A stretch of DNA of 43,940 nt from Planctomycetota bacterium (lineage in GTDB: Bacteria; Planctomycetota; Planctomycetia; Pirellulales; UBA1268), in the NCBI GenBank assembly GCA_003671185.1, contig QWPN01000005.1, positions 1 to 43,940 of the forward strand. Reading direction: 5' to 3'. Below, piece by piece: positions 26,916 through 36,417 of this stretch. How positions within the stretch are numbered: position 1 is the first letter of the stretch; every line of letters begins with the position of its first letter. The notes below the pieces were generated by a model. The model ran no database searches, was not told the origin of the DNA, and was given only the letters and a program-made list of their open reading frames with translations. The translations under genes and the position numbers were made by a program.

Positions 26916-28181
26916 ATGCTCGCGCGGCCGGGACTCTGCCGGGTGGCGCGTGTGATGCTCTGCTGGGCCACGCTGGTATCCGCGGCGGCCGCCGGCGACT
27001 GGCCGCAGATCCTCGGTCCCACTCGCGACGGCGTGGCCGCCGCAGACGAGAAACTCGCCCACTCCTGGCCTGCCGAGGGGCCGCTGGCCGAGTGGCGCCG
27101 GCAGGTGGGCTCGGGCTACGCCGGGGTGGCGGTGGCCGGCGGCCGCGTGTTCCTCTTTCATCGCGTCGGTGACAGCGAGGTGCTCGAGGCCCTCGACGCG
27201 GCCACGGGCGAGACCCTGTGGCGCGATTCGCACCCCACCACGTTCGTGCCGCAGGTGGGCGGCGGCGACGGGCCCCTCTGCGTGCCGGCCGTGCACGGTG
27301 ACCGCGTGATCGTTTTCGGCGCCCAGGGCGTGCTGGCCTGCGTCGATGCGGCCAGCGGTCGGCGGCTTTGGTCGCGACGCACGCACCGCGAGTTCGACGC
27401 AGCGGAGGGCTACTTCGGCGCCGGTTCGACGCCGCTGGTCGTGGCGGGCCGCGTGATCGTCAACGTGGGTGGCCGCAAGGAGGCGGGCCTGGTGGCCTTC
27501 GCGCTCGACACCGGGGCCACCGCGTGGAAGGCGACCGGAGACGCCGCCGGCTACTCGGCGCCGGTGGCGGTGGACGTGGCCGGTAAGCCGCATGTGCTGG
27601 CGGTGACGCGGTCGTCATGCCTGCTCATGGCCGCCGCCGATGGTGCCGTGCGCTGGAGCTTTCCCTTTGGCAAACGCGGGCCCACGGTCAACGCCGCCAC
27701 GCCGCTCGTGTTTCCCGACGGCCACCTGCTGGTGACGGCGTCGTACGGCGTGGGTGCGGTCTATGCGGCCTTCGACGATCGCGCCGCGCGGCCGCTGTGG
27801 CAGGGAGAGCGGCCGCTGGCCACGCAATACTGCACGCCGGTGGCCGTGGCCGGACTGCTGTATGCCATCGATGGCCGGGATGACGTGCCCCCCGCGAATT
27901 TCATCTGCTTCGAGCGGGGCGCGGGCACCGTGCGCTGGACAGCCGCCGACTTCGGCTACGGCACGCTCCTCGCCGCCGACGGCAAACTCGTCGTCGCCAA
28001 GACCGACGGCGAACTGCTGCTCGTCAAACCCGCTCCTGACGAACTGCGGATCCTGTCCCGGGCCCGGCCCTTCGCCGCCGGGCCGCAGGCCGGAGCGGTC
28101 CGCGCCTTGCCGGCGTTGTCCGGCGGCCGGCTCTACGTGCGGGATGATTCCAGCCTCACGTGCCTGCGCGTGGCACCGTGA
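26916..28181 (+). CDS. Exported PQQ-like beta-propeller repeat protein (1)
   Basis: From ATG 26916 the protein has 421 residues with a signal peptide ending SAAAAG. It then begins DWPQILGPTRDG, the usual opening of planctomycete PQQ-type propellers (compare DWPQWRGP in the gene at 41054). Blade motifs are visible as repeated ATGETLWR, ASGRRLWSRR, TGATAWKATG and AADGAVRW segments. An alternative start is ATG 26955, inside the hydrophobic stretch; neither has a strong ribosome site. These proteins resemble BamB or quinoprotein dehydrogenase propellers but lack quinone-site residues, so an enzymatic role is not supported. Its last 26 bases overlap the convergent cdd gene. Confidence 0.87.
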   Translation: MLARPGLCRVARVMLCWATLVSAAAAGDWPQILGPTRDGVAAADEKLAHSWPAEGPLAEWRRQVGSGYAGVAVAGGRVFLFHRVGDSEVLEALDAATGETLWRDSHPTTFVPQVGGGDGPLCVPAVHGDRVIVFGAQGVLACVDAASGRRLWSRRTHREFDAAEGYFGAGSTPLVVAGRVIVNVGGRKEAGLVAFALDTGATAWKATGDAAGYSAPVAVDVAGKPHVLAVTRSSCLLMAAADGAVRWSFPFGKRGPTVNAATPLVFPDGHLLVTASYGVGAVYAAFDDRAARPLWQGERPLATQYCTPVAVAGLLYAIDGRDDVPPANFICFERGAGTVRWTAADFGYGTLLAADGKLVVAKTDGELLLVKPAPDELRILSRARPFAAGPQAGAVRALPALSGGRLYVRDDSSLTCLRVAP

Positions 28182-28602
28182 CCCCGGCGCCGAAAGGCCG
28201 GGGCAGAAAGTCGCGGATGCGGAACGTGCCGGCCCCCTCGATGACGATCTCCGTGTCGGGTCCGCCGAACTCCGTCATCACCTGCAGACACGCGCCGCAG
28301 GGCACGATCTCCGGCACCGCGGCACCGTCGCGGTCACGGCACACGAGTGCGACCCGCCGCAGTCTCCTGGCCCCGGCCACCACGCCCGCGAAGATGGCCG
28401 TGCGTTCCGCACAGATCGTGAGCCCGTAGGAGCCGTTCTCCACGTTGGCGCCGCGGTGCACAGCGCCGGGCTGGTCGGCGAACTCCGCCGCCGCACCGAC
28501 ACGCCAGCCGGAATAGGGGGCATGGGCGTGGCCCGCCGCCCGCAGGGCCTCGGCGATGAGCGCGGCGACGGGATCGGTGGTGGCGTGGTCGGGTGTCGTC
28601 AT
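28156..28602 (-). CDS. cdd: Cytidine deaminase
   Basis: This 148-residue small-type cytidine deaminase converts cytidine and deoxycytidine to uridine and deoxyuridine. The zinc and catalytic motifs are ANVENGSYGLTICAERTAIF (Cys ligand and proton-shuttle Glu) and PCGACLQVMTEFGG (two Cys ligands). YSGWRVGAAAEF near the N-terminus matches the substrate region. The start is ATG 28602; a longer open frame upstream runs through the upp promoter and is not used. It is divergent from upp and belongs to the same salvage locus. A candidate promoter lies at 28635-28663. Its 3' end overlaps the propeller gene by 26 bp, tail to tail. Confidence 0.95.
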   Translation of the reverse strand: MTTPDHATTDPVAALIAEALRAAGHAHAPYSGWRVGAAAEFADQPGAVHRGANVENGSYGLTICAERTAIFAGVVAGARRLRRVALVCRDRDGAAVPEIVPCGACLQVMTEFGGPDTEIVIEGAGTFRIRDFLPRPFGAGVTVPRAGT

Positions 28603-28634
28603 GGGGAGGCGCCGTTGCCGGGGGTGATGCAAGG

Positions 28635-28663
28635 GGTATAGCCCGTTGGCGACGGCCACACAA
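28635..28663 (-). promoter_or_regulatory. Candidate promoter for cdd
   Basis: On the minus strand TTGTGT (28663-28658) is followed after 17 bases by TATACC (28640-28635). The -10 box matches TATA of the consensus; the -35 box matches only TTG. The start codon of cdd is 33 bp further on. This is a moderate candidate. Confidence 0.35.
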
Positions 28664-28693
28664 TCATCACACATTTCCGGAAGCGGGCTTCGG

Positions 28694-28721
28694 TCGACAG
28701 GGCCGGCTGCGACCGTATGAT
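28694..28721 (+). promoter_or_regulatory. Promoter for the upp-deoA-transporter unit
   Basis: TCGACA (28694-28699) and TATGAT (28716-28721) each match five of six sigma-70 consensus positions and are 16 bases apart. The predicted transcript would start near 28728, about 26 bases before the GTG of upp. This is the best-looking promoter in the window. Confidence 0.5.
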
Positions 28722-28753
28722 CAGCAGTCCATCGGAATTGAAAGGTTATCGCC

Positions 28754-29386
28754 GTGCCGGGCCTCCGTGTCTCCAGCCATCCGCTCGTGGCACACCATGT
28801 GGTAACGCTGCGCGACCCGGCCACGCAACCGCCGGCCTTTCGACGCGTCGTCCGCCAACTCACGAGACTCCTGGCCGTGGAGGCCACGGCGAGCCTGCCT
28901 ACGGCCGAGGTGCAGGCCGTCACGCCGCTGGGCGCGGCCCCCGGCCGGCGCATCGCCGAGCGGATCGCCATCGTGCCCATCCTGCGGGCCGGACTGGGGA
29001 TGGCCGACGGCCTCCTGGAGTTGATCCCCGACGCCGAGGTCTGGCACATCGGCCTGTACCGCGACGAAACCACGCTGCAACCGCAGGAGTATTACAACAA
29101 ACTGCCACGATCCTGCGGCGCCACCCTCGCCATCGTGGTCGACCCCATGCTCGCCACGGGCGGCTCGGCGGTGCGCACCTGTGAGATCCTGCGGGCGGCC
29201 GGCATCCCACGCATCGTGTTCGTGGCCCTGATCGCGTCGCCGCAGGGGGTGGCCTGCCTGCAGCAGGCCATGCCCGACGTATCGATCCACGTGGCCGCTC
29301 TGGACGAGGGACTCAACGACATGGGCTTCATCGTGCCGGGACTGGGCGACGCCGGCGACCGCCAGTTCGGCACGGCGCAGCACTGA
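28754..29386 (+). CDS. upp: Uracil phosphoribosyltransferase
   Basis: This 210-residue enzyme makes UMP from uracil and PRPP in the cytoplasm. The N-terminal SHPLVAHHVVTLRDPATQPP, the central IVPILRAGLGMADGLLELIP and the PRPP-binding loop VDPMLATGGSAVRTCEIL are all typical of Upp. The C-terminal ALDEGLNDMGFIVPGLGDAG closes the uracil site. GTG 28754 is preceded by AAAGG eight bases upstream, and a good promoter lies at 28694-28721. deoA follows after 32 bp, so uracil released by the phosphorylase can be used directly. Confidence 0.97.
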   Translation: MPGLRVSSHPLVAHHVVTLRDPATQPPAFRRVVRQLTRLLAVEATASLPTAEVQAVTPLGAAPGRRIAERIAIVPILRAGLGMADGLLELIPDAEVWHIGLYRDETTLQPQEYYNKLPRSCGATLAIVVDPMLATGGSAVRTCEILRAAGIPRIVFVALIASPQGVACLQQAMPDVSIHVAALDEGLNDMGFIVPGLGDAGDRQFGTAQH

Positions 29387-29418
29387 CAGCCGCCCCATCC
29401 GGGCAGGAAGGCTTCCCG

Positions 29419-30729
29419 ATGCGCGCCGTCGACCTGATCCGCCGCAAGCGCGACGGCGGCGCCCTGTCGAGCGACGAGATCGGCTTCCTGGTGGGAGGCA
29501 TCGCCTCGGGGGAGGTGCCCGAGTACCAGTGGGCGGCACTCTTGATGGCGATCGTGTGGCGCGGGATGGACCCCGCCGAGACCGCGGCCCTCGTCGCGGC
29601 GATGCTGCATTCGGGCACGGTCATCGACCTCTCCGACATCCCGGGACCCAAGGTCGACAAGCACTCCACCGGTGGCGTGGGAGACAAGACGAGCCTGATC
29701 CTGGCGCCCATCGTGGCGGCCTGCGGCGTCACGGTGCCGATGGTGTCGGGCCGCGGCCTGGGGCACACCGGCGGCACGCTCGACAAACTGGAGAGCATTC
29801 CCGGCTTCCGCGTCGGCGTCGATCTGGCCGCCTACCGGCGCATCGCCCGGGACTGCGGGCTCGTGCTGGCGGGACAGACCGCCGAAATCGCCCCGGCTGA
29901 CCGCGTGCTCTACGCACTGCGCGACGCGACGGCCACGGTGGAGTCGATCCCGCTGATCACGGCCTCCATCCTTTCCAAGAAACTGGCCGAGGGGATCGAC
30001 GCGCTCGTCCTCGACGTCAAGACCGGCGACGGCGCCTTCATGTCGCGGCCCGAGGATGCCCGGATGCTGGCCGGCAGCATGACCACGATCGGCCGCGCCC
30101 TGGGGAAGCCCGTCCGCGCCCTGCTCACGAGCATGGACGAACCGCTGGGACTCACCGTGGGCAACGCGCTCGAGGTCCGCGAGAGTATCGACTGCCTGCG
30201 CGGCGCCGGCCCGGCCGACCTGATGGAGGTGTCGCTGGAACTGGCGGCCGAGATGCTCCTGGCCGCCGGAGTCGCCGAGGGCCGCTATGAGGCACTGGCG
30301 AAATGTCGCCACACCGTGGCCGACGGGTCGGCACTGGAGCGGTTTCGGCGCGTGATCGTGGCCCAAGGAGGCGATCCCCGCGTCTGTGACGATCCCCAGA
30401 ACGTGCTGCCTCGGGCCGCCCGCATCGAGCCCTTTCCAGCACCCGCAACCGGCTATCTGAAGCGGCTCTGGGCCTGGTCGGTGGGGCAGTCGTCGATGCT
30501 CCTGGGCGCGGGGCGCAGCACGGTGCAGTCGCCCATCGACCACGCCGCCGGCATCGTCTTCCTGCGCAAGGTGGGTGACCCGGTCGTGGCCGGGGAACCG
30601 ATCGCCGAACTGCACTACAATCCCGGCCATGCCGCGGCCCTGCCCGCGGCCCGGGAGATGCTGCGACAGGCGCTGGAGATCGGGTCCGAGCCCGTGCCGC
30701 GACAGCCGCTCATTCTGGAACGCCTCTGA
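29419..30729 (+). CDS. deoA: Thymidine / pyrimidine-nucleoside phosphorylase
   Basis: This 436-residue homodimeric-type phosphorylase splits thymidine, deoxyuridine or uridine with phosphate to a base and (deoxy)ribose 1-phosphate. The family signature is intact: KHSTGGVGDKTSLILAPIV and SGRGLGHTGGTLDKLESIPG (about residues 80-125). The catalytic-region DVKTGDGAFM and a C-terminal domain ending with GDPVVAGEPIAELHYNPG follow. The length is normal. The sequence alone does not separate thymidine-specific DeoA from broad pyrimidine phosphorylase (Pdp). It lies between upp and the nucleoside transporter (18 bp gap), consistent with uptake, cleavage and reuse of pyrimidines. Confidence 0.95.
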   Translation: MRAVDLIRRKRDGGALSSDEIGFLVGGIASGEVPEYQWAALLMAIVWRGMDPAETAALVAAMLHSGTVIDLSDIPGPKVDKHSTGGVGDKTSLILAPIVAACGVTVPMVSGRGLGHTGGTLDKLESIPGFRVGVDLAAYRRIARDCGLVLAGQTAEIAPADRVLYALRDATATVESIPLITASILSKKLAEGIDALVLDVKTGDGAFMSRPEDARMLAGSMTTIGRALGKPVRALLTSMDEPLGLTVGNALEVRESIDCLRGAGPADLMEVSLELAAEMLLAAGVAEGRYEALAKCRHTVADGSALERFRRVIVAQGGDPRVCDDPQNVLPRAARIEPFPAPATGYLKRLWAWSVGQSSMLLGAGRSTVQSPIDHAAGIVFLRKVGDPVVAGEPIAELHYNPGHAAALPAAREMLRQALEIGSEPVPRQPLILERL

Positions 30730-30747
30730 TTCACCTGCGGACGATCC

Positions 30748-31986
30748 ATGGATCACCTCGACCATTACCGTGGGTTGTTGGGCATGATCGCGATTCTGGC
30801 CGTGGCCTGGGCCTGCTCCGAGAACCGGCGGGCGATCTCGCCGCGCATGGTGCTCGGTGGCCTGGCCCTGCAGTGGGCCTGCGGCGCCGTCCTGCTGCGC
30901 TTCGAGGCCGGGCGGACGGCGCTGGGCTGGGCCAGTACGTGGGTGGAGAGCGTGCTGGCCTGCGCCGAGGAGGGGGCCCGGTTCTTGTTCGGCTCCAAAC
31001 TCGTCGACGCCGGCGGTCCGGTGGGCTTCGTGTTCGCCTTCCGCGTCCTGCCCACGATCGTATTCGTGGCGGCGCTGTTCGCCGTGCTCTATCACCTGGG
31101 CATCATGCAGGTGGTGGTGCGCGGTTTCGCCTGGGTGACCGCCAAGGTGCTGGGCTCGAGCGGCGCCGAGACGCTCAACGCCGCCGCCAGCATCTTCCTC
31201 GGACAGACCGAGGCGCCCCTCGTGGTGCGGCCATACCTGTCCCGCCTGACGCGGTCCGAACTGGCGGTCGTGATGGTGAGCGGCATGGGCCTGGTGTCGG
31301 GGGGCGTGCTCGGGGCCTACATGGCTTTCGGCTGCCGGTCGCAGGACCTGCTCACCGCCATCCTCATGACCTTTCCGGCCACGATCTACCTGACCAAGAT
31401 CTTCATCCCCGAGACCGGCCGCCCCGAGACGCTGGGCAGGCTGGAGGTGAGCGGGGAGCGGATCGACGCCAACGTCATCGATGCCGCGGCCCGCGGCACC
31501 CGCGAGGGGATGATCCTGGCGGCCAACGTGGGTGCAGTGCTGATCGCCTTCATCGCCCTGGTGGCACTGGTCAACATGGCGCTGTCCTGGATCGGAGGCT
31601 GGTGGGCCGACCCCGACCTGTCGCTGCAGCGGATTCTGGGTGCGTTACTGGCGCCGGTGGCCTGGCTGATCGGCGTCCCCTGGGCCGAGTGCGGCACTGT
31701 GGGCGGGCTATTGGGCACGCGCACGGTGCTCAACGAGATGGTGGCCTACGAGTCGCTGGGAGCGCTGGCCCGGGGCGGGGCGCTGGGACCGCGGTCGGTG
31801 TCGCTGGCCACGATCGCGATGTGCAGCTTCGCCAACATCTCCAGCATCGGCATCCAGGTGGGCGGTATCGGCGCGCTGATTCCCGAACGGCGTGGCGAAT
31901 TGGCCCGGCTGGGCGTGAAGATGCTCATCATCAGCACGCTGGCCACCGCCCTGTCGGCAGCCATCGCCGGCGTGCTCATGCCGTAG
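30748..31986 (+). CDS. Concentrative nucleoside transporter (NupC/CNT family)
   Basis: This 412-residue inner-membrane protein has about ten hydrophobic helices. CNT signatures are present: SIFLGQTEAPLVVRPYLSRL, VVMVSGMGLVSGGVLGAYMA, WAECGTVGGLLGTRTVLNEM, and the C-terminal CSFANISSIGIQVGGIGALI. Family members import nucleosides with Na+ or H+. The substrate is probably pyrimidine nucleosides, given deoA and upp just upstream and cdd nearby; this is inference from context. The gene ends 3 bp from the convergent phosphate-transporter gene, so no separate terminator is visible. Confidence 0.94.
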   Translation: MDHLDHYRGLLGMIAILAVAWACSENRRAISPRMVLGGLALQWACGAVLLRFEAGRTALGWASTWVESVLACAEEGARFLFGSKLVDAGGPVGFVFAFRVLPTIVFVAALFAVLYHLGIMQVVVRGFAWVTAKVLGSSGAETLNAAASIFLGQTEAPLVVRPYLSRLTRSELAVVMVSGMGLVSGGVLGAYMAFGCRSQDLLTAILMTFPATIYLTKIFIPETGRPETLGRLEVSGERIDANVIDAAARGTREGMILAANVGAVLIAFIALVALVNMALSWIGGWWADPDLSLQRILGALLAPVAWLIGVPWAECGTVGGLLGTRTVLNEMVAYESLGALARGGALGPRSVSLATIAMCSFANISSIGIQVGGIGALIPERRGELARLGVKMLIISTLATALSAAIAGVLMP

Positions 31987-31989
31987 CCG

Positions 31990-33564
31990 TCAGCCGGTCA
32001 CGCACGTGGCCAGCCAGTACAGGCCGCCTGCCAGCGACATCGCCACGGGGAGCGTGAGCACCCAGGCCAGGGCGATCTCGCGGACGGTTTCCGGCTGGAT
32101 GCCCGACTTATTGGCCCACATCGTGCCGGCCACGCCCGAGGAAAGCACGTGCGTCGTGCTCACGGGCATGCCCAGCGAGTCGGCCAGCCCGATCGTTGTG
32201 GCGGCGACGAGTTCCGCGGCGCCCCCCTGGGCGTAGGTGAGATGCGTCTTGCCGATCTTCTCGCCCACGGTCTTCACGATCCGCTCCCAGCCGAACATCG
32301 TGCCGATCCCCAGGCACAGCGCGACGCCCATCACGACCCACTCGGGGACGTATTCCACCGGCTTGGACAATTGCCCGGCGAGGCCCTTGAGCACCTTGCG
32401 GCGGTCTTCGGCGAGATTCTCGCCAAACTGCCGCAATAGCGTGCGGACCGAGGCCCCCAACTCGACCAGGTCCGTGCGCAACTTCCAGCGGTCATCCACA
32501 TGAAGGTCCTTGAAGCTGGTGCGGCCGTCCAGCCGCTGCACAACCGACTGGGCCAGCGGCAACGGATCGAGCATGCAGAGCACGGCGTCGTTCTTTGGAA
32601 ACGGATCGAACATCCTGTCCACCCAGGCGTCCATCAGCGCCGCATCGGACGTTTCCAGCACCTCCTCGGCCGCCACGGCCGCGGACCGCGAGATCCTCTC
32701 GACCCGTGACGAGGCCAGGTGCTGTTCACGCAAGGCGCTCATCATCATTGTCAGCCTCGGATCGGTGAGCTCCGTCTCCAGGGCTCGTGCCGCCTGCAGG
32801 GTGGCCGTGATGTCGTGCGCCGACGTGTTCATGTTGAGCGCGTAGGACGCCGGCACGATGCCGATGAGCACGAGCATGATCAGGCCCATCCCCTTCTGCC
32901 CGTCGTTGGAGCCGTGCGCGAAGCTGACCCCGGTGCAGGTGCCGACGAGCAGGGTGCGGATCCACCAGGGCGGCGGCCGGTCGCCGTGCGGCGGCTCGTA
33001 GAGCTCCCGGGCGGGCACGAATTTCTTGCAGAGCAGCAGCAGTACCGCCGCCAGCCCAAAGCCGATCACGGGCGAGAGGATCAGCGCCATCCCTACCTCC
33101 GAGGCCTTGTGCCAGTTGATCCCCTTCCAGGCCGAGCCGTGCTCCATCCAGGCATTCATCATGCCCACGCCCATGATCGAGCCGATCAGGGAGTGGGAAC
33201 TGGAGGCGGGCAGCCCCCGATACCAGGTGGCGAAGTTCCAGATGATCGCCGCCCCGAGCAGGGACAGCACCATCGCCAGCCCGCGGCCTGACTTGATGTC
33301 GACGAGCAGATCGACCGGCAACAGGTGCACGATGCTGAAGGCCACGCCGATACCGCCCGCGTGGACGCCGATGAAGTTCCAGAGTCCCGACCAGATCACC
33401 GCCGGCGTGGGCCGCATCGACTTCGTGTAGATCACCGTGGCCACGGCGTTGGCCGTGTCGTGGAAGCCGTTGATGACCTCGAAGCCGAAGGCGACCGCGA
33501 GCGCGGCCAGAAGCAGAAACACCTGCCCGGTGGAAAGTGCCGCGAAACCGTCGAAATAATCCAC
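31990..33564 (-). CDS. PiT family inorganic phosphate transporter
   Basis: This 524-residue transporter takes up phosphate with H+ or Na+. Start GTG 33564 is chosen because AAGGAGG stands six bases upstream and the first helix begins soon after (VDYFDGFAALSTGQVFLLLA); the frame stays open much further upstream without a signal. Both PiT half-repeats are visible: GFHDTANAVATVIYTKSM with ASSSHSLIGSIMGVG, and GLADSLGMPVSTTHVLSSGV near the C-terminus. A charged central loop of about 170 residues (near 250-415) separates the membrane halves, as in E. coli PitA. No PhoU or pho regulator is adjacent. Confidence 0.95.
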   Translation of the reverse strand: MDYFDGFAALSTGQVFLLLAALAVAFGFEVINGFHDTANAVATVIYTKSMRPTPAVIWSGLWNFIGVHAGGIGVAFSIVHLLPVDLLVDIKSGRGLAMVLSLLGAAIIWNFATWYRGLPASSSHSLIGSIMGVGMMNAWMEHGSAWKGINWHKASEVGMALILSPVIGFGLAAVLLLLCKKFVPARELYEPPHGDRPPPWWIRTLLVGTCTGVSFAHGSNDGQKGMGLIMLVLIGIVPASYALNMNTSAHDITATLQAARALETELTDPRLTMMMSALREQHLASSRVERISRSAAVAAEEVLETSDAALMDAWVDRMFDPFPKNDAVLCMLDPLPLAQSVVQRLDGRTSFKDLHVDDRWKLRTDLVELGASVRTLLRQFGENLAEDRRKVLKGLAGQLSKPVEYVPEWVVMGVALCLGIGTMFGWERIVKTVGEKIGKTHLTYAQGGAAELVAATTIGLADSLGMPVSTTHVLSSGVAGTMWANKSGIQPETVREIALAWVLTLPVAMSLAGGLYWLATCVTG

Positions 33565-33724
33565 GCCCTGCCTCCTTGCGGCCCGTGCCCGCCGGCCGCA
33601 AGGGCAACCTACGCTCGCCGCGGGGTCCGAACAAGGAAGTCTGGCCGGCGTCATGGAAATCTCATACTGTGAGCGGCGTCGAACCGGCAGTCGGCGGCGT
33701 GCGTAGGAGCATCGGGAGGTGGGC

Positions 33725-34489
33725 ATGGGCCGGGGGAACAGGCTTGTCGTGGAGCACAAGGTGGCCGGGTCGGCGGTCACGTATCTGCACCACGGCATCG
33801 ACGTGGGTGACGGCACCGTAGTGCATGCCCGCCCCGACGACTTACGCCGGCCCTTCGGCGGCGGCCGCGTGGTGCGCACGAGCCTGGCTGAATTCGCCGG
33901 TAGTGCGGCGGTGCGCGAGGTCGACGAGCCGCCGGCCGTGTTTCCTCCGGCCGAGGTGGCAGCCCGCGCCCTGCGATACCAGGGCCGGCCCGGCTACTGC
34001 CCGGTCGTGGACAACTGCGAGCACTTCACGACCTGGTGCGCCACGGGCCTGCGCCAGAGCCGGCAGGTGGATATCGTTGTGTCCCGGCTGCACGCGGCCG
34101 CGGCACGAACGTCCGGTGCGCTGGCAACGCGGATGGCCGCGCGTGGTGCCGTCGGCTCGGTGCTGTGCACGGTCGTGGGCGCCGGCGTGCGCGGGGGAGT
34201 GCGGACGCTCGTGCCCGCGGCGCTCGCGGCCGAGGCCGCGGCTTTGGCCGTCGAGTGGCGGTTGCATCAGCACGGCCACTCCGCGCTGGCCAGTCGCCGG
34301 GCCGGCGAGTCGGCCGGGCTCGTCACGAGCGCCGCGGTGTTCGCCGTGTCGGGGCTGCCCGCCGGCCCGCTTGGCGTGCTCGCTGGAGCCCTGGCCGGTG
34401 CGGCGGCGTGGGCGGTCGGATCGGCCGCGTCGGCCTTCAGCGGTAGTCGGTCAGCGCACCCGGCCGCCACGCCACCCGCAGCGCGTTGA
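33725..34489 (+). CDS. LRAT-domain (lecithin retinol acyltransferase-like) protein
   Basis: This 254-residue protein starts at ATG 33725 with GGGAGG six bases upstream. The N-terminal half has the permuted NlpC/P60 fold of the LRAT family: [18 protein letters not shown] carries the candidate catalytic His (22/23 and 34), and [12 protein letters not shown] (97-108) holds the nucleophile Cys98 in the family's NCEHF motif. The C-terminal half is Ala/Gly-rich with two or three hydrophobic stretches, suggesting membrane association. Family members act as acyltransferases or phospholipases; bacterial ones are mostly uncharacterised. The 3' end overlaps the convergent metal ATPase gene by 53 bp. Confidence 0.85.
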   Translation: MGRGNRLVVEHKVAGSAVTYLHHGIDVGDGTVVHARPDDLRRPFGGGRVVRTSLAEFAGSAAVREVDEPPAVFPPAEVAARALRYQGRPGYCPVVDNCEHFTTWCATGLRQSRQVDIVVSRLHAAAARTSGALATRMAARGAVGSVLCTVVGAGVRGGVRTLVPAALAAEAAALAVEWRLHQHGHSALASRRAGESAGLVTSAAVFAVSGLPAGPLGVLAGALAGAAAWAVGSAASAFSGSRSAHPAATPPAAR

Positions 34490-36392
34490 GCACCGCCACG
34501 ACGTCGATCGCCTCCTGCATGAGCGCGCCTGCGGCCGGTGGCAGATAACCCGCCGCCGCGAAGCCCATCCCCACCAGGCTCGCGGCCATCCCCCCGACGG
34601 CGCTTTGCAGCGCTACGCTGCGCAACCGCCTGCCGATGTGGAACAACTCGTCCACCCGTTCGAGCGCCGAGTCCATGACCACGGCACCAGCCGCTTCGCT
34701 CGTCACGTCGCTGGCCGTGCCCATCGCGATCCCCACCGTGGCCGCGGCCAGTGCAGGGGCGTCGTTGATTCCGTCACCCACGAACACCGTGGGCGCCTCG
34801 GCCGTCGCCCGCTCGACGAGCGTGAGCTTGCCCTCCGGCTGGATGCCGGCATGCACCTCGGTGATGCCGACGAGGTCGGCCAGCCACTTCACCTCACTCT
34901 CACGGTCACCCGAGACGAGCATCACCCGGGACAGGCCGTGGGCGGGCGAGAGATGCTCCACGAAGGATCGGCCGTCGGCCCGAGGCGTGTCGCGGAACCG
35001 CAGCACGGCAGCCGTGACGCCGTCGACGACGACAATGCATTCGAGCCCGCCGGCCACGGCGGGCAGGCGGTCAAGTCCGGCCGGGTCGACCGTCGCGAGC
35101 TTCTGTCGGCTCGTGATCGCCACGTCTTGCCCCTCGGCGCCGTCGTCGAGACGCTTGACGCGGCCTGTGAGGCCCTGCCCCGGCTTCTCGGCGAGGGCCT
35201 CGACCTCCAGCAGCCGCAGCGAGCGATTCGCGGCGGCCTGCACGACGGCGGCGGCGAGCGGATGCTTGGAGTAGCCCTCCAGGCTCGCGGCCAGCGCCAG
35301 CACTTCGCCCTCGGAGAGCCGCCCCATGAGGATCACGTCGGTGAGTTTCGGAGTTCCGTAGGTGAGTGTGCCGGTCTTGTCGAAGATCGCCGTGCGGCAG
35401 GTGTCGAGCCGTTCCAGGATGGCGGGATCGCGGATCACGATCCCGCGCTTGGCCGCCAGCGAGACCGCGCCGATGATCGCCACCGGGATCGCGATCAGGA
35501 GCGGGCAGGGCGTGGCGACGACGAGCACCGCGAGAAACCTGGTGGGGCTGCCGCTGACGAACCAGGCCGCCGCGGCGACGGCCACGGCCAGGGGCGTGTA
35601 GAGGGCGCCGAGTGAATCGGCCAGCCGCCGCAGTTGCGGCCGCCGCTCCTCGCTCGAACGCAGCACGTCCATGATCTTGGCGTAGCGGCTGTCGCCGGCG
35701 ACGCGGTCGGTGCGGACTTCGAGGGCCGCCTGGCCGTTGATGGCGCCCGAAAGCACGTTCGATCCCGGTGCCTTCGCCATCCGGTAGGGCTCGCCCGTGA
35801 GGTAGCTTTCATCCATCGAGCCCCGGCCGCTGACCACCTCTCCGTCCACCGGACAGATCTCGTGGGGCAGGACGACGATCACGTCGCCGACGGAGATCCC
35901 CGAGAGGGCGACATCGGTGAGTCCGGCGGCCGACTTCTTGTGGGCCAGGGTCGGCATCCGCCGGGCCAGGGCGTTGAGCACGTCGCCGGCCCGGCTCACA
36001 GCCCGCGATTCGAGCGCCTCGCCGCCCGACAGCATGAGCACCACGAGCACGCCGGCCAGATACTCGCCGAGCAGGATACTCGTCAGGATGGAGATGCCGG
36101 CCAGCAGGTCGGAGCCGAACGTGCCGGCGAGGAGCTTGCGCAGCAGGTCCCAGACCAGCGGCAGGCCGCCGAGGATGAGCAGCGCCACCAGCGGCACGTC
36201 GGCGAGGACGAGGCCGCGGCCCGGAAACCAGCGGCCGGGATCGAGGCCGCCCAGCACGACCGGACGTCCGCCGACACCCGACCACACCAGCACTCCCCAA
36301 GCGGCCAACGCCACGATCGCGGCCAGCGCGATCAGTTCGGTGACGGGCAGACGCCGGGCGGCGGGCCCGGCGTCACGATGGGCGGAGTGCAT
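34437..36392 (-). CDS. P1B-type heavy-metal-translocating ATPase with TPC motif
   Basis: This 651-residue P-type ATPase exports or moves metal ions across the inner membrane. The actuator motif TGEP lies at 199-202, DKTGTLT near 338-344, and [10 protein letters not shown] near the C-terminus. The membrane metal-site motif is TPCPLL (294-299) in place of the usual CPC. There is no N-terminal metal-binding domain (no GMxCxxC), only a short His-containing leader. The TPC signature is found in minor P1B groups whose metal is not firmly assigned, so I give no substrate. The start is ATG 36392, 25 bp after miaE on the same strand. It is well conserved and looks functional. Confidence 0.92.
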   Translation of the reverse strand: MHSAHRDAGPAARRLPVTELIALAAIVALAAWGVLVWSGVGGRPVVLGGLDPGRWFPGRGLVLADVPLVALLILGGLPLVWDLLRKLLAGTFGSDLLAGISILTSILLGEYLAGVLVVLMLSGGEALESRAVSRAGDVLNALARRMPTLAHKKSAAGLTDVALSGISVGDVIVVLPHEICPVDGEVVSGRGSMDESYLTGEPYRMAKAPGSNVLSGAINGQAALEVRTDRVAGDSRYAKIMDVLRSSEERRPQLRRLADSLGALYTPLAVAVAAAAWFVSGSPTRFLAVLVVATPCPLLIAIPVAIIGAVSLAAKRGIVIRDPAILERLDTCRTAIFDKTGTLTYGTPKLTDVILMGRLSEGEVLALAASLEGYSKHPLAAAVVQAAANRSLRLLEVEALAEKPGQGLTGRVKRLDDGAEGQDVAITSRQKLATVDPAGLDRLPAVAGGLECIVVVDGVTAAVLRFRDTPRADGRSFVEHLSPAHGLSRVMLVSGDRESEVKWLADLVGITEVHAGIQPEGKLTLVERATAEAPTVFVGDGINDAPALAAATVGIAMGTASDVTSEAAGAVVMDSALERVDELFHIGRRLRSVALQSAVGGMAASLVGMGFAAAGYLPPAAGALMQEAIDVVAVLNALRVAWRPGALTDYR

Positions 36393-36417
36393 GTGCGGGC
36401 CTGCGGGAGTGGGGCCG

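Noticed and set aside
26916-28181. A quinoprotein alcohol dehydrogenase.
   Set aside because: Blade repeats are present but the disulfide, metal and quinone-site residues of these enzymes are not evident, and the protein is too short.
29092-31095. A 667-codon minus-strand frame opposite upp, deoA and the transporter.
   Set aside because: The plus-strand genes are unmistakable family members; the antisense product matches nothing.
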